Assembly (NCBI RefSeq): GCF_028737215.1
Contig: NZ_JAQZAM010000030.1
Location: 1 to 50,265, forward strand
Origin: Actinomycetospora chibensis
Lineage (GTDB): Bacteria > Actinomycetota > Actinomycetes > Mycobacteriales > Pseudonocardiaceae
Length of the DNA stretch: 50,265 nt
Direction of reading: 5' to 3'
Position numbers and translations under genes: made by a program. The first letter of the stretch is position 1. Every line of letters begins with the position of its first letter. Below are positions 24,687-32,065 of this stretch, piece by piece. The notes below the pieces were generated by a model, which saw nothing but the letters and a program-made list of their open reading frames with translations, did no database searches and was not told where the DNA came from.

Positions 24687-25983
24687 AGCCGAACGTGTCC
24701 ACCAGCTCCGAGACGCAGAGGACGAGGAAGAGCACCGCGGCGCCGGACAGCAACGACGTCGAGAGCCAGCCGTTGCGCCATTCGCGCGGCGCCCGTTTGC
24801 TGCCGAGCAGCCACAGCAGCGTGATCGCCAGGAACGGCATGAAGAACGCGCCGAGCGCGCCGTAGGCGACGATCAGGGCGAACGGACGGCCGAGGAACAG
24901 CAGGATCATCGGCGGGAACGTCAGCCACAGCAGGTAGGCCCGGTACGGAACGCTGCGGGTCGCGTCCTCGCTGAGCTGACCGGCCGCGGCGAGCTCCTCG
25001 GGCGTGCGGGCAACGGCCTCGCGCCGGGTGCGGACGAAATCGGTGACCATCAGGCTCACGCCCTGCCACACCCCGAGCAGGGACGAGAACGAGGTCGCGA
25101 AGAAACCGACGAGGAACAGGGTCGCGATCACCGGGCCGAAGCGCTGCTGGAGGATCTCGTCGAGGTCGAGCAGGCCGCGGTCGCTCTCGACCAGCGCGAT
25201 GTTCGCGGTGTACAGCAGCTCGGCGCCGACCACGAGCATCGCCGCCACGAAGATCCCCGTGGTGATGTAGGCGACGCGGTTGTCGAGGCGCATCACGCGC
25301 ATCCACGAGCTGTCGCGCCAGCCCTTGGCGTTGATCCAGTAGCCGTAGGCCGCCATCGTCACGGTGCCGCCGACGCCGCCGACGAGGCCGAGGGTGTAGA
25401 CGGCCGAGCCCGAGGGCAGCACGGGGAGCAGGCCCGCGAGCATTGCCGGGACGTCCGGGAGCACGATGACGGCCAGGCCGACCACGACGACGAACATGAC
25501 GCCGACCAGCGCCGTCATGATCTTCTCGAAGATCGCGTACGACCCGAACCACACGAGCGCGAGCCCGAGCAGCCCGCACGGGATGCCCCAGGCCGGGATC
25601 GAGCCGCCGAACATCGCCGCGAGCGGCAGCGCCGACGACGTCATCGCCGTCGCGCCGTAGACGAAGCCCCAGATGACGACATAGACGACGAAGTACACGG
25701 TCGTCCAGGGCCCCAGCGACCGCCAGCCCGCGAAGATCGTCGAGCCCGTCGCGAGGTGCCAGCGCCCCGTCGCCTCCGCCAGCGAGATCTTCACGACGAC
25801 CCCGAGGATCACGGCCCACAGCAGCGTGTAGCCGAACTCCGACCCGGCGACGAGCGTCGCGGCGAGGTCGCCGGCCCCGACGCCGGTCGCGGCCACGACG
25901 ATGCCCGGGCCGACGATGCTCCAGCGGCGGGCCGGCTGCGTCGCGGTGGTGGTGTCGGTGTCGTCCGTCCCCCGATCGGTCAT
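24685..25983 (-). CDS. Nramp-family-like membrane transporter without canonical metal motifs
   Basis: A 432-residue protein with about 11 membrane helices in the LeuT/Nramp order. TM1 reads GPGIVVAATGVGAGD (25-39), where metal-transporting Nramp proteins have DPGN. TM6 reads GTVTMAAYGYWINAKGW instead of the MPHN-type motif. The rest, such as GYTLLWAVILGVVVKISLAE, follows the family. The changed binding site suggests another substrate: Mg2+, as in the Nramp-related magnesium transporters, or something else. It is the third gene of a leftward operon, 13 bp after the MBL gene. No close ribosome site precedes ATG 25983. Confidence 0.85.
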   Translation of the reverse strand: MTDRGTDDTDTTTATQPARRWSIVGPGIVVAATGVGAGDLAATLVAGSEFGYTLLWAVILGVVVKISLAEATGRWHLATGSTIFAGWRSLGPWTTVYFVVYVVIWGFVYGATAMTSSALPLAAMFGGSIPAWGIPCGLLGLALVWFGSYAIFEKIMTALVGVMFVVVVGLAVIVLPDVPAMLAGLLPVLPSGSAVYTLGLVGGVGGTVTMAAYGYWINAKGWRDSSWMRVMRLDNRVAYITTGIFVAAMLVVGAELLYTANIALVESDRGLLDLDEILQQRFGPVIATLFLVGFFATSFSSLLGVWQGVSLMVTDFVRTRREAVARTPEELAAAGQLSEDATRSVPYRAYLLWLTFPPMILLFLGRPFALIVAYGALGAFFMPFLAITLLWLLGSKRAPREWRNGWLSTSLLSGAAVLFLVLCVSELVDTFG

Positions 25984-25996
25984 ACGGGGCAGTTCA

Positions 25997-26740
25997 TCAC
26001 GTCCCTCCCGCGTCACGGGAGTGTGCGATCGCCACGGCCTGCTCGGGCGTCCCGCGCCAGGCGGGCCCGTGCCCGGGCAGGAGCACACCGGCGTCGAGCG
26101 GCGCCAACGCGTCGAGGGCGACGGCGGCCCGGGCCGGGTCGTGGTCGAAGAACGCGGCCAGGCGCTGCGGTCCGGTCCGGGCGGTCGTCGGGTGGCCGGT
26201 GACCAGGGCGTCGCCGCTGACCAGCGCTCCCGCGTCCGGGAGCAGGTAGGCGGTGTGGCCGCTGGTGTGCCCCGGGGTCGGCACGGGCACCGGGCGCCCC
26301 GGCAGGTCGAGGGGCTCGTCGAGGGCGGTCGCGCTCGGGACGGCGACGCTGCGCAGCGCGCCGAGCCGGACGGCGTGGACCGCCCACGCGAGCACCCGCG
26401 GCCGACAGGCGTGGCGGGCGACGTCGGCGGGACCCGCCTGCTCGACGACCTCGCGCCGCGCGTGGCGGACCTCGGCCGGCCCGGTGAGCACCGGGAACCC
26501 GACACGCGCGGCCAGCGGGGCGAGCCCGCCGACGTGGTCGACGTGGGCGTGGGTGACGAGCGCGGCGACGACGTCGCCCGGCTCGCGGCCCACGGCGGTG
26601 AGGGACGCCTCCAGCGCTCCGGCGTCGCCCGGATAGCCCCCGTCGATCACCGTCACGGCCTGGCCGTCGACGACGAGCACCCAGTTCACCGCGGACCCGC
26701 GCACGAGGTGCACGCCCGCGGCGACCGTCTCGACCGTCAC
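25997..26740 (-). CDS. Metallo-beta-lactamase fold hydrolase
   Basis: A 247-residue hydrolase with the metal motif THAHVDHVGG (H64, H66, D68, H69), a further ligand in PGHTSGHTAY, SGDAL with the bridging Asp, and PGHG at the end. The family cleaves thioesters, lactones and other esters with two metal ions; the substrate here is unknown. No signal peptide is seen. GTG 26740 overlaps the alpha/beta hydrolase stop by 4 bp (GTGA), so the two are translationally coupled. Confidence 0.9.
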   Translation of the reverse strand: MTVETVAAGVHLVRGSAVNWVLVVDGQAVTVIDGGYPGDAGALEASLTAVGREPGDVVAALVTHAHVDHVGGLAPLAARVGFPVLTGPAEVRHARREVVEQAGPADVARHACRPRVLAWAVHAVRLGALRSVAVPSATALDEPLDLPGRPVPVPTPGHTSGHTAYLLPDAGALVSGDALVTGHPTTARTGPQRLAAFFDHDPARAAVALDALAPLDAGVLLPGHGPAWRGTPEQAVAIAHSRDAGGT

Positions 26741-27894
26741 GGGGTGCGGACGCCGACGTGCTCGGCGAGGAAGGCGGCGACGGCGGGCCGGGTGGCCTGG
26801 GCGCCCGGGCTGCCGAAGGGGTAGTCGAAGACGTGGTCGGCGTGCGGCACCTCGACGAGACGGCCGGGGACGCCGGCGTCGCGCAGGGCGCGGTCGTAGG
26901 CCAGCACGCGGCCGGGGAACACGAAGTGGTCCGCCGAGCCCAGGACCACGAGGGTCGGCGGGAGACCGGGGCGGACGAGGTCGACGGGTGAGGAGGCGCG
27001 GGTCTCCTCCGGGTGCCGGTCCGCCCGGCCGCCGAGCACGGCGTCCTGCAGGGACCGGTCGACCAGGCGCAGGTCGGTGGCCGGGTAGAAGGCGACGACG
27101 GCACGGGGCGTCGGCGCCCCCGGGAGGTCGCCGTCGAGGATCCCGGCGGTCGTGCTGATCGCGAGCGTCGCCCCGGCGGACTGGCCGGCGAGGACGATCC
27201 GGCCCGGGTCGAGGTCCTCCTCGTCGGCGTGCGCGACGGCCCAGGCCGCGGCGGCCGCGACGTCGCGCCGCTGCCCCTCGCCGACGGGCGACGGGGGCGG
27301 AAGGCGGTACTCGACGCTGACGACGGCGTGGCCCCGGTCGGCGAGCCAGCGGTTGAGCGCGGTGCGGTCGTCGCGCTCGCCGCGCACCCAGCTGCCGCCG
27401 TGCACCCAGACGACGACCGGGTGGGGCCCGGGGCCGGCAGGGCGGTAGAGGTCGAGGCGCAGCGGCCGGCCGAGCTCGTCGACCCCGTACTGCTCGGTGC
27501 GGTCCGGGCGCCCGTCGGGCTGGCCGGTGACGGTGAGCGCGGCCCACCAGTCGACGTCGGCCCCCTCGGCGCGGGCGGCCCGGGTCTGGTCGACGAGGAC
27601 GGCACCGAGGCCGATCGTCGCGACGAGGGCGAGCGCGCCGACGACGATCCCGGTCCGCGGTGACCCCAGCGCCCAGGCCAGCCCACCGAGCCCGACGCCG
27701 GCGAGCGCCGCCAGCGCGGCGTGCAGGGGGTACTGGCCGGTGACGAACGACCCGAGGAACCCGATCACCGGCAGCCGCGGCACGTAGGTGCCGAGAGCCA
27801 CGAGCAGCACCGTGGCGAGCCAGACCACACCGACCACGCGCACCAGCCACACCAGCACCCGGTGCCCTCCTCGCCCGCGCCCGACCTCGATCAC
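26737..27894 (-). CDS. Membrane-anchored alpha/beta hydrolase (esterase/lipase HSL-like)
   Basis: A 385-residue protein with three N-terminal membrane helices (about 14-34, 50-72, 78-98) and a hydrolase domain. The oxyanion motif is VVWVHGGSWVRG, the nucleophile elbow is LAGQSAGATLA, the acid lies in GSADHFVFP and the His in PHADHVFDYP. It resembles the HSL/BD-FAE-like carboxylesterases. The catalytic domain is tethered to the membrane, so it may act on lipid-like esters. GTG 27894 is preferred; reading further upstream crosses an inverted repeat. It is the first gene of an operon with the MBL hydrolase and Nramp-like carrier. Confidence 0.87.
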   Translation of the reverse strand: MIEVGRGRGGHRVLVWLVRVVGVVWLATVLLVALGTYVPRLPVIGFLGSFVTGQYPLHAALAALAGVGLGGLAWALGSPRTGIVVGALALVATIGLGAVLVDQTRAARAEGADVDWWAALTVTGQPDGRPDRTEQYGVDELGRPLRLDLYRPAGPGPHPVVVWVHGGSWVRGERDDRTALNRWLADRGHAVVSVEYRLPPPSPVGEGQRRDVAAAAAWAVAHADEEDLDPGRIVLAGQSAGATLAISTTAGILDGDLPGAPTPRAVVAFYPATDLRLVDRSLQDAVLGGRADRHPEETRASSPVDLVRPGLPPTLVVLGSADHFVFPGRVLAYDRALRDAGVPGRLVEVPHADHVFDYPFGSPGAQATRPAVAAFLAEHVGVRTP

Positions 27895-27968
27895 CTCAGC
27901 ACCCGCGCCGTCCCGTGTCGCAGCGAACGTCCTGCTGCGTCTACGCGCGCGAGGTCCTGAGGTGATCG
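27888..27968. promoter_or_regulatory. Widely spaced inverted repeat at the alpha/beta hydrolase start
   Basis: CGATCACCTCAG (27888-27899) and CTGAGGTGATCG (27957-27968) are perfect complements, with further partial matching outside. The left arm spans the GTG start at 27892-27894, so folding or a bound protein could gate expression of the operon. Confidence 0.5.
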
Positions 27969-28002
27969 GTCGGCGGGCTGAGGTCTCGATCACGGCCCGA
28001 GG

Positions 28003-28061
28003 CGCTCATGATCGAGGGGGATTCACTGACGTTGAATGCCAGCGTGGCCCCCACGCTGGCA
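28003..28061. repeat. Composite palindromic intergenic repeat, copy 2
   Basis: CGCTCATGATCGAGGGGGAT (28003-28022) repeats 161-180 exactly. CGTTGAATGCCAGCGTGG (28030-28047) repeats 188-205 with one change. TGCCAGCGTGG (28037-28047) then pairs with CCACGCTGGCA (28051-28061) around a CCC loop. TGATCGAG at 28009-28016 also pairs with CTCGATCA at 27985-27992. It lies downstream of tspO (minus strand). Confidence 0.75.
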
Positions 28062-28100
28062 CACCCCGTGGGCCGTCCGGCGGAAGGGACTCAGCCGGGC

Positions 28101-28910
28101 TCAGCCGAAGGCGGCCGGGACGCGGCGGCCGGGCGGGGCCGTGAGGATCCGGCGGGCCAGGACGGCGACGACGGCCACCAGTGCCACGAGGGCCGCCACC
28201 ACGACGGCCAGCGGCGGGCCCATGACCACGATCGCTCCGAGCGCCCAGACCACCGAGACCGCGTAGGGCAGCGCGCCGGCGCCCCGGGCCACGACGGCCG
28301 CGGCGATCGCGCCGGTGACCAGCAGGACCAGCGCCCCGAGGACGGTCGCGACGCCGCCGGCGCCCGGTGCGCCGAGGAAGGTGCCGGTGGTGGCCGCGCC
28401 GACAACGGTCGCGACGCTCACCCAGCCCGCGTAGAGGCCCACGGGGCCGTGGAGCGTCAGCCGGTCGGCGGCGTCGGCCGCGGGGTGCGCGGTGAGGCGG
28501 GCCATGGCGACGGCGAGCACCACGAGCAGCGCGACGATGACCACCTGGGCCAGCACGACCGCCTGCGCGGAGAAGACGAGGATCCAGCCGGCGTTGAGGA
28601 CGCCCGAGGCCACGAGCCACCAGCCCGTCGCCCGGTGCACCGGCCGCGCCGGCTGGCCGGGCAACACCTGGCGCACGGCGAGCAGCAGGAAGCCCGCGTA
28701 GATCACACCCCAGATCGAGAAGGCCGCGGGCGCCGGCATGACGACGGTGGTGTTCTCCCGGGCGACGACGCCGACCGACAGGCCGAACGCCCCCGACCCG
28801 CCGAGCCCGCCCGCCACGATCTGCAGCAGCGCGACCAGCAGCAGGGCGCCGGCCCGCACACGATCACCCACGGTGGCCCTCGTCGTCGGGTCGGCCACGG
28901 TCGCGGTCAT
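28101..28910 (-). CDS. TspO/MBR-related membrane protein
   Basis: A 269-residue polytopic protein with about 7-8 hydrophobic helices. The most conserved segment, MPAPAAFSIWGVIYAGFLLL, corresponds to the PxxxFxxxWxxxY core of TspO/MBR proteins. LNAGWILVFSAQ gives the Trp-rich part. It is longer than the 160-residue classical TspO; such longer forms are common in actinomycetes. TspO proteins bind tetrapyrroles and are tied to oxidative stress; the exact role is unknown. It is divergent from a MarR regulator with a palindrome in the gap, which suggests repression by it. Confidence 0.78.
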   Translation of the reverse strand: MTATVADPTTRATVGDRVRAGALLLVALLQIVAGGLGGSGAFGLSVGVVARENTTVVMPAPAAFSIWGVIYAGFLLLAVRQVLPGQPARPVHRATGWWLVASGVLNAGWILVFSAQAVVLAQVVIVALLVVLAVAMARLTAHPAADAADRLTLHGPVGLYAGWVSVATVVGAATTGTFLGAPGAGGVATVLGALVLLVTGAIAAAVVARGAGALPYAVSVVWALGAIVVMGPPLAVVVAALVALVAVVAVLARRILTAPPGRRVPAAFG

Positions 28911-28922
28911 GAGCTATCCCTT

Positions 28923-28945
28923 CATCGTCGAACCTCTCGATGATG
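28923..28945. promoter_or_regulatory. Candidate MarR operator between tspO-like and marR genes
   Basis: CATCGTCGA (28923-28931) and TCGATGATG (28937-28945) are inverted with one mismatch around a 5-nt centre. They lie in the divergent gap, the usual place for a MarR dimer to bind. Confidence 0.55.
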
Positions 28946-28965
28946 GAGATTACCTGGATTCCCGC

Positions 28966-28978
28966 TAGCATGCACGGT
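28966..28978 (+). promoter_or_regulatory. -10 box for leaderless marR-type gene
   Basis: TAGCAT (28966-28971) ends 7 nt before GTG 28979. An ATG at 28970 lies inside this box and so is unlikely to be the start. Confidence 0.45.
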
Positions 28979-29452
28979 GTGACGGAGGCCGGTCGGCGCG
29001 AGCTGGTGGAGCTCCTGCAGGACTACGCCGACGAGGCCGGGCGCCTCGGCCACGCGTTCGCCTCCGGCCAGGGGCTGCACCGCACCGACGCCCAGGCCCT
29101 GCTCGCCGTCCTGCGGGCGGAGCGGGCGGGGGCCGCGCTGACCCCGGGGCGCCTCGGCGAGGAGGTCGGGCTCTCCTCGGGGGCGACGACGGCCGCGGTC
29201 GACCGCCTCGAGCGCCTCGGCCACCTGCACCGCGTGCGCGACGACGTCGACCGCCGCCGGGTGACGCTCCACCACGACGCGGCCGGCGCCGACGTCGGGC
29301 GCGCCTTCTTCGGTCCGCTCGCGTCGCGGCTCGACGGCGTCCTCGCCGGCTACACGCCCGACGAACTGGCCGTGATCCATCGTTTCCTCGGAGAGGTCGT
29401 GGCCGCGGTCGCCGAGCACCGCGCCGACATGTCCGAGGGAGGACCGTCCTGA
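28979..29452 (+). CDS. MarR family transcriptional regulator
   Basis: A 157-residue winged-helix regulator. The DNA-binding part is LTPGRLGEEVGLSSGATTAAVDRLERLGHL, here quoted as LTPGRLGEEVGLSSG and DRLERLGHLHRVRDDVDRRR; the wing has the D-x-R pattern. Conserved LHRTDAQALLAVLRAE precedes it. GTG 28979 is chosen by the -10 spacing; in-frame ATGs at 28970 and 28940 are upstream. The next gene starts 32 bp after the stop, so both may be one operon. It is divergent from the tspO-like gene. Confidence 0.87.
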   Translation: MTEAGRRELVELLQDYADEAGRLGHAFASGQGLHRTDAQALLAVLRAERAGAALTPGRLGEEVGLSSGATTAAVDRLERLGHLHRVRDDVDRRRVTLHHDAAGADVGRAFFGPLASRLDGVLAGYTPDELAVIHRFLGEVVAAVAEHRADMSEGGPS

Positions 29453-29484
29453 GCTCGCCGCTGGCCGCGCGCGCCCGTCTCGGA

Positions 29485-30294
29485 GTGGTGGCGGTCGTCG
29501 TCCTGGCCGTGCTCGCGCTCGTCGTCACCCTCGTCGTCGTGCTGTCGAACAGCGAGATCACCGCGAACCCGCGCTGCACGATCACCGCCCCGCCCGACTC
29601 CCCCGGCCTGCCCACCACCTGGACGCTCACCCCGGAGCAGGCCGACAGCGCGGCGACGATCGTCGGCGTCGGCCGTCGCCTCGGGGTCCCCGACCGCGCG
29701 GTGACCGTGGCGCTCGCGACGGCGATCCAGGAGTCGGGGCTCGCGAACCTGCGCGGCGGCGACCGCGACTCCCTCGGCCTGTTCCAGCAGCGCCCGAGCC
29801 AGGGCTGGGGGTCCGAGGACGAGATCCTCGATCCCGTCTACAGCGCCACGGCGTTCTACACCGCGCTCGTGGCCGTCCCCGGCTGGACGACCATGGACGT
29901 CACCGTCGCCGCGCAGACCGTCCAGCGCAGCGGCTTCCCCGAGGCCTACGCCGACCACGAGCCCGAGGCGCGTCTCATGGCCGTCGCCCTGCTCGGGCAG
30001 GCGCCGGGCGCGTGGACGTGTGTCGACCTGCCGGCCGCGCCGCCCGCCGACCCGGGGACCGGCGCGGTCGCGGAGCTGGCCGCCCGCGAGCTCGGGACCT
30101 CGCGGCTCTCCGGCACGCAGCCCGCGGAGAACGGGTGGGCGCTGGCCACCTGGCTGGTCGCGCACGGCGAGCGGCTCGCGCTCGAGAGCGTCACCTACGA
30201 CGGGCGGACGTGGACGGTCGCCTCGGGGGCGTGGGAGACGTCGGGACCCGCCGACGGCCGGCTGTCGCTGCGCCGGATCGGGCAGCCGGCCTGA
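29485..30294 (+). CDS. Membrane-anchored or secreted lysozyme-like protein
   Basis: A 269-residue protein with an N-terminal hydrophobic segment (about 2-20) acting as anchor or signal, then an outer domain. ALATAIQESGLANLRGGDRD and SLGLFQQRPSQGWG resemble the lysozyme/lytic-transglycosylase-like fold common in actinomycetes; the Glu in QESG would be the catalytic acid. The last 80 residues form a separate region (ENGWALATWLVAHGERLAL). Members are sometimes mislabelled as heavy-metal transporters. It probably binds or cuts peptidoglycan. No ATG or GTG lies between the upstream stop and GTG 29485. It ends in a TGAGCCGGCTCA palindrome shared with the kinase stop. Confidence 0.78.
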   Translation: MVAVVVLAVLALVVTLVVVLSNSEITANPRCTITAPPDSPGLPTTWTLTPEQADSAATIVGVGRRLGVPDRAVTVALATAIQESGLANLRGGDRDSLGLFQQRPSQGWGSEDEILDPVYSATAFYTALVAVPGWTTMDVTVAAQTVQRSGFPEAYADHEPEARLMAVALLGQAPGAWTCVDLPAAPPADPGTGAVAELAARELGTSRLSGTQPAENGWALATWLVAHGERLALESVTYDGRTWTVASGAWETSGPADGRLSLRRIGQPA

Positions 30295-30303
30295 GCCGGC
30301 TCA
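30292..30303. other. 12-bp palindrome formed by two convergent stop codons
   Basis: TGAGCCGGCTCA is a perfect palindrome whose ends are the TGA of the lysozyme-like gene and the TCA (TGA on the minus strand) of the kinase gene. It is too short to be a strong terminator alone. Confidence 0.6.
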
Positions 30304-31371
30304 CCGCGCGAGCAGCAGGAACCCCGCGCCGACGAGGACCAGCACCGCGAGCACGACGAGGGTGATCCCGATCCGCCGCACGGCCGACCACGGCTCGTGC
30401 TCGCCCGGGCTCGGACCCTCGTCGGGGACGTCCTGCGGCCGCGTCGCCGGCAGGCCACCACGACCGCCCGCCCCGGGCGATCCCCGGCCCCGGTCCCTCG
30501 TCGTGATCACGTCGGTGCGCACGGTGGGGTCGGGGGCGGCGAAGCGGCGCAGGTCGTCGGCGAGCTCGCGGGCGTCGTGGTGGCGCATCGCCGGCTCGAG
30601 GGCCATGGCGCGCAGCACGAGGGCGTCGAGGTCGGGCGAGATGTCGCGCACGTACTGCCGGGGCGGGACGGGCGATTCGCGCAGCCGCTGGGACGCGACC
30701 TCCACCGAGCTCGGCCCCTGGAACGGGGTCCGGCCGGTGAGCAGCTCGTAGAGGGTGCAGCCGACGGCGTAGACGTCCGAGCGTCCGTCGAGCGCCTCGC
30801 AGCGGACCTGCTCGGGCGAGAGGTAGGCCGCGGTGCCCATGACGACGCCGGTGCCGGTGAAGCCCTCGACGTCGGCGACGCGTGCGATGCCGAAGTCCAT
30901 GAGCTTCACCGTGCCGTCGTTGCAGCGCATGACGTTGCCCGGGTTGACGTCCCGGTGGACGATCCCGCGCTCGTGGGCGGCGGCGAGCGCCTCGCACACC
31001 GGCACCAGCACCGCGGCGGCCTGGTCCGGCTCGAAGCGGCCACGGTCACGGAGCTCGTCGCGCAGCGTGCGCCCGTCGACGCACTCCATCACGACGAACA
31101 CCTCGGACCCGCCCGAGAACCCGACGTCGTGGACGGCGACGACGTGCGGGTGGTCGATCACGGCGGCCGCGCGGGCCTCGTCCCGGAGTCGGCCGCCGTA
31201 CTCGGCGTCGCCGCGGAGCTCGGCCGGCAGCAGCTTCACCGCGACGGTGCGCCCGAGCTCACGGTCGACCGCGCGGTGGACCTCCGCCATCCCGCCGCGC
31301 CCGATCAGACCCTGCAGCTCGTAGCGGTCGGCGAGCACCCGCGCGGTGCCCGCGTCCTCCCTTGCGCTCAC
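30301..31371 (-). CDS. PknB-like Ser/Thr protein kinase with variant catalytic loop
   Basis: A 356-residue kinase. Gly loop GRGGMAEVHRA (24-34), VAVK Lys K46, helix-C Glu near E65, catalytic loop H139-R-D141-V-N143-P-G-N146, DFG at 159-161 and activation segment GTAAYLSPEQ. The usual Lys after HRDV is Asn here (HRDVNPGN); all other essential residues are present. A Gly/Pro-rich linker follows the domain, then one membrane span (about 334-354) ending the protein at LLLAR, so there is no extracellular sensor. It lies 4 bp after the small membrane protein gene at 31376 and is probably co-transcribed with it. Confidence 0.92.
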   Translation of the reverse strand: MSAREDAGTARVLADRYELQGLIGRGGMAEVHRAVDRELGRTVAVKLLPAELRGDAEYGGRLRDEARAAAVIDHPHVVAVHDVGFSGGSEVFVVMECVDGRTLRDELRDRGRFEPDQAAAVLVPVCEALAAAHERGIVHRDVNPGNVMRCNDGTVKLMDFGIARVADVEGFTGTGVVMGTAAYLSPEQVRCEALDGRSDVYAVGCTLYELLTGRTPFQGPSSVEVASQRLRESPVPPRQYVRDISPDLDALVLRAMALEPAMRHHDARELADDLRRFAAPDPTVRTDVITTRDRGRGSPGAGGRGGLPATRPQDVPDEGPSPGEHEPWSAVRRIGITLVVLAVLVLVGAGFLLLAR

Positions 31372-31375
31372 CTGC

Positions 31376-31939
31376 TCACATCCGCCGCGTCCGAGCCGCG
31401 TCGCCGCCCCCGAGCAGGGCGTCGAACAGGTAGCGGTTGTCGACCATCGCCTGGCGCATGTCCTCGGTGTCCGCGCGCCCCTCCTCGACCTCGGTCGAGG
31501 TGCGGTGGGCGGCGCGGTAGCGCTCGACGAGGTCGGGATGGTCCACCGAGATCATCTTGGCGCGCTCCTCGAAGCGCTCGACGGGATAGCCGCGCTCGCG
31601 CATCACCTGCTGGACGAGCAGGTCGGCGTCGCGCAGGCCCGTCGACGGATGCTCGACGAACGTCGACTGCGCCGCCTCCCACGCCTGGCCGAAGCGCTCC
31701 CGTTCGTCGCCGCCGAGCTCGCGAACCTCGATCTCGCGGCGCCGCTTGAGCCGCGCCCGCAGTTCGCGCTCGCCGTCTCTCGTCCCGTACTCGTCCACCA
31801 CACGGTCGTACTCGTCGCCGAACTGGCTGCGCAGCGCCGCGCGACGCGACCGCGAGCGGCTGCGCGAGACGACGACGAGCACGATCCCGAGGATCAGCAC
31901 CAGTACAGCGACCCCGACGATGATCAGGACCGGATCCAT
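31376..31939 (-). CDS. Conserved actinobacterial membrane-anchored protein
   Basis: A 187-residue protein with one N-terminal membrane span (about 3-25, VLIIVGVAVLVLILGIVLVV) followed by a basic SRSRSRSRR stretch, so the rest is cytosolic. The soluble part is charged and helical: FGDEYDRVVDEYGTRDGERE and FGQAWEAAQSTFVEHPSTGL. I have seen this type in many actinomycetes as a hypothetical protein; the function is unknown. A GGAGGGG ribosome site precedes ATG 31939. The neighbouring kinase, 4 bp downstream, might phosphorylate it, but nothing in the sequence proves that. Confidence 0.83.
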   Translation of the reverse strand: MDPVLIIVGVAVLVLILGIVLVVVSRSRSRSRRAALRSQFGDEYDRVVDEYGTRDGERELRARLKRRREIEVRELGGDERERFGQAWEAAQSTFVEHPSTGLRDADLLVQQVMRERGYPVERFEERAKMISVDHPDLVERYRAAHRTSTEVEEGRADTEDMRQAMVDNRYLFDALLGGGDAARTRRM

Positions 31940-32065
31940 GCCACCCCTCCGTGCGCCAGCTCGGTATCGCTGACGATCAAACCATCGGGTGCCCAGCAGA
32001 CCCCGGCGAGGAGCCCCGTTCGGGTGACGAGTCGCCGAGCGGTTCCCCCTCGTTACTCCGTGCGA

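Noticed and set aside
31940..32065. Possible promoter or riboswitch in the gap after the lactate permease gene
   Set aside because: I found no convincing -35/-10 pair, hairpin or conserved riboswitch core.
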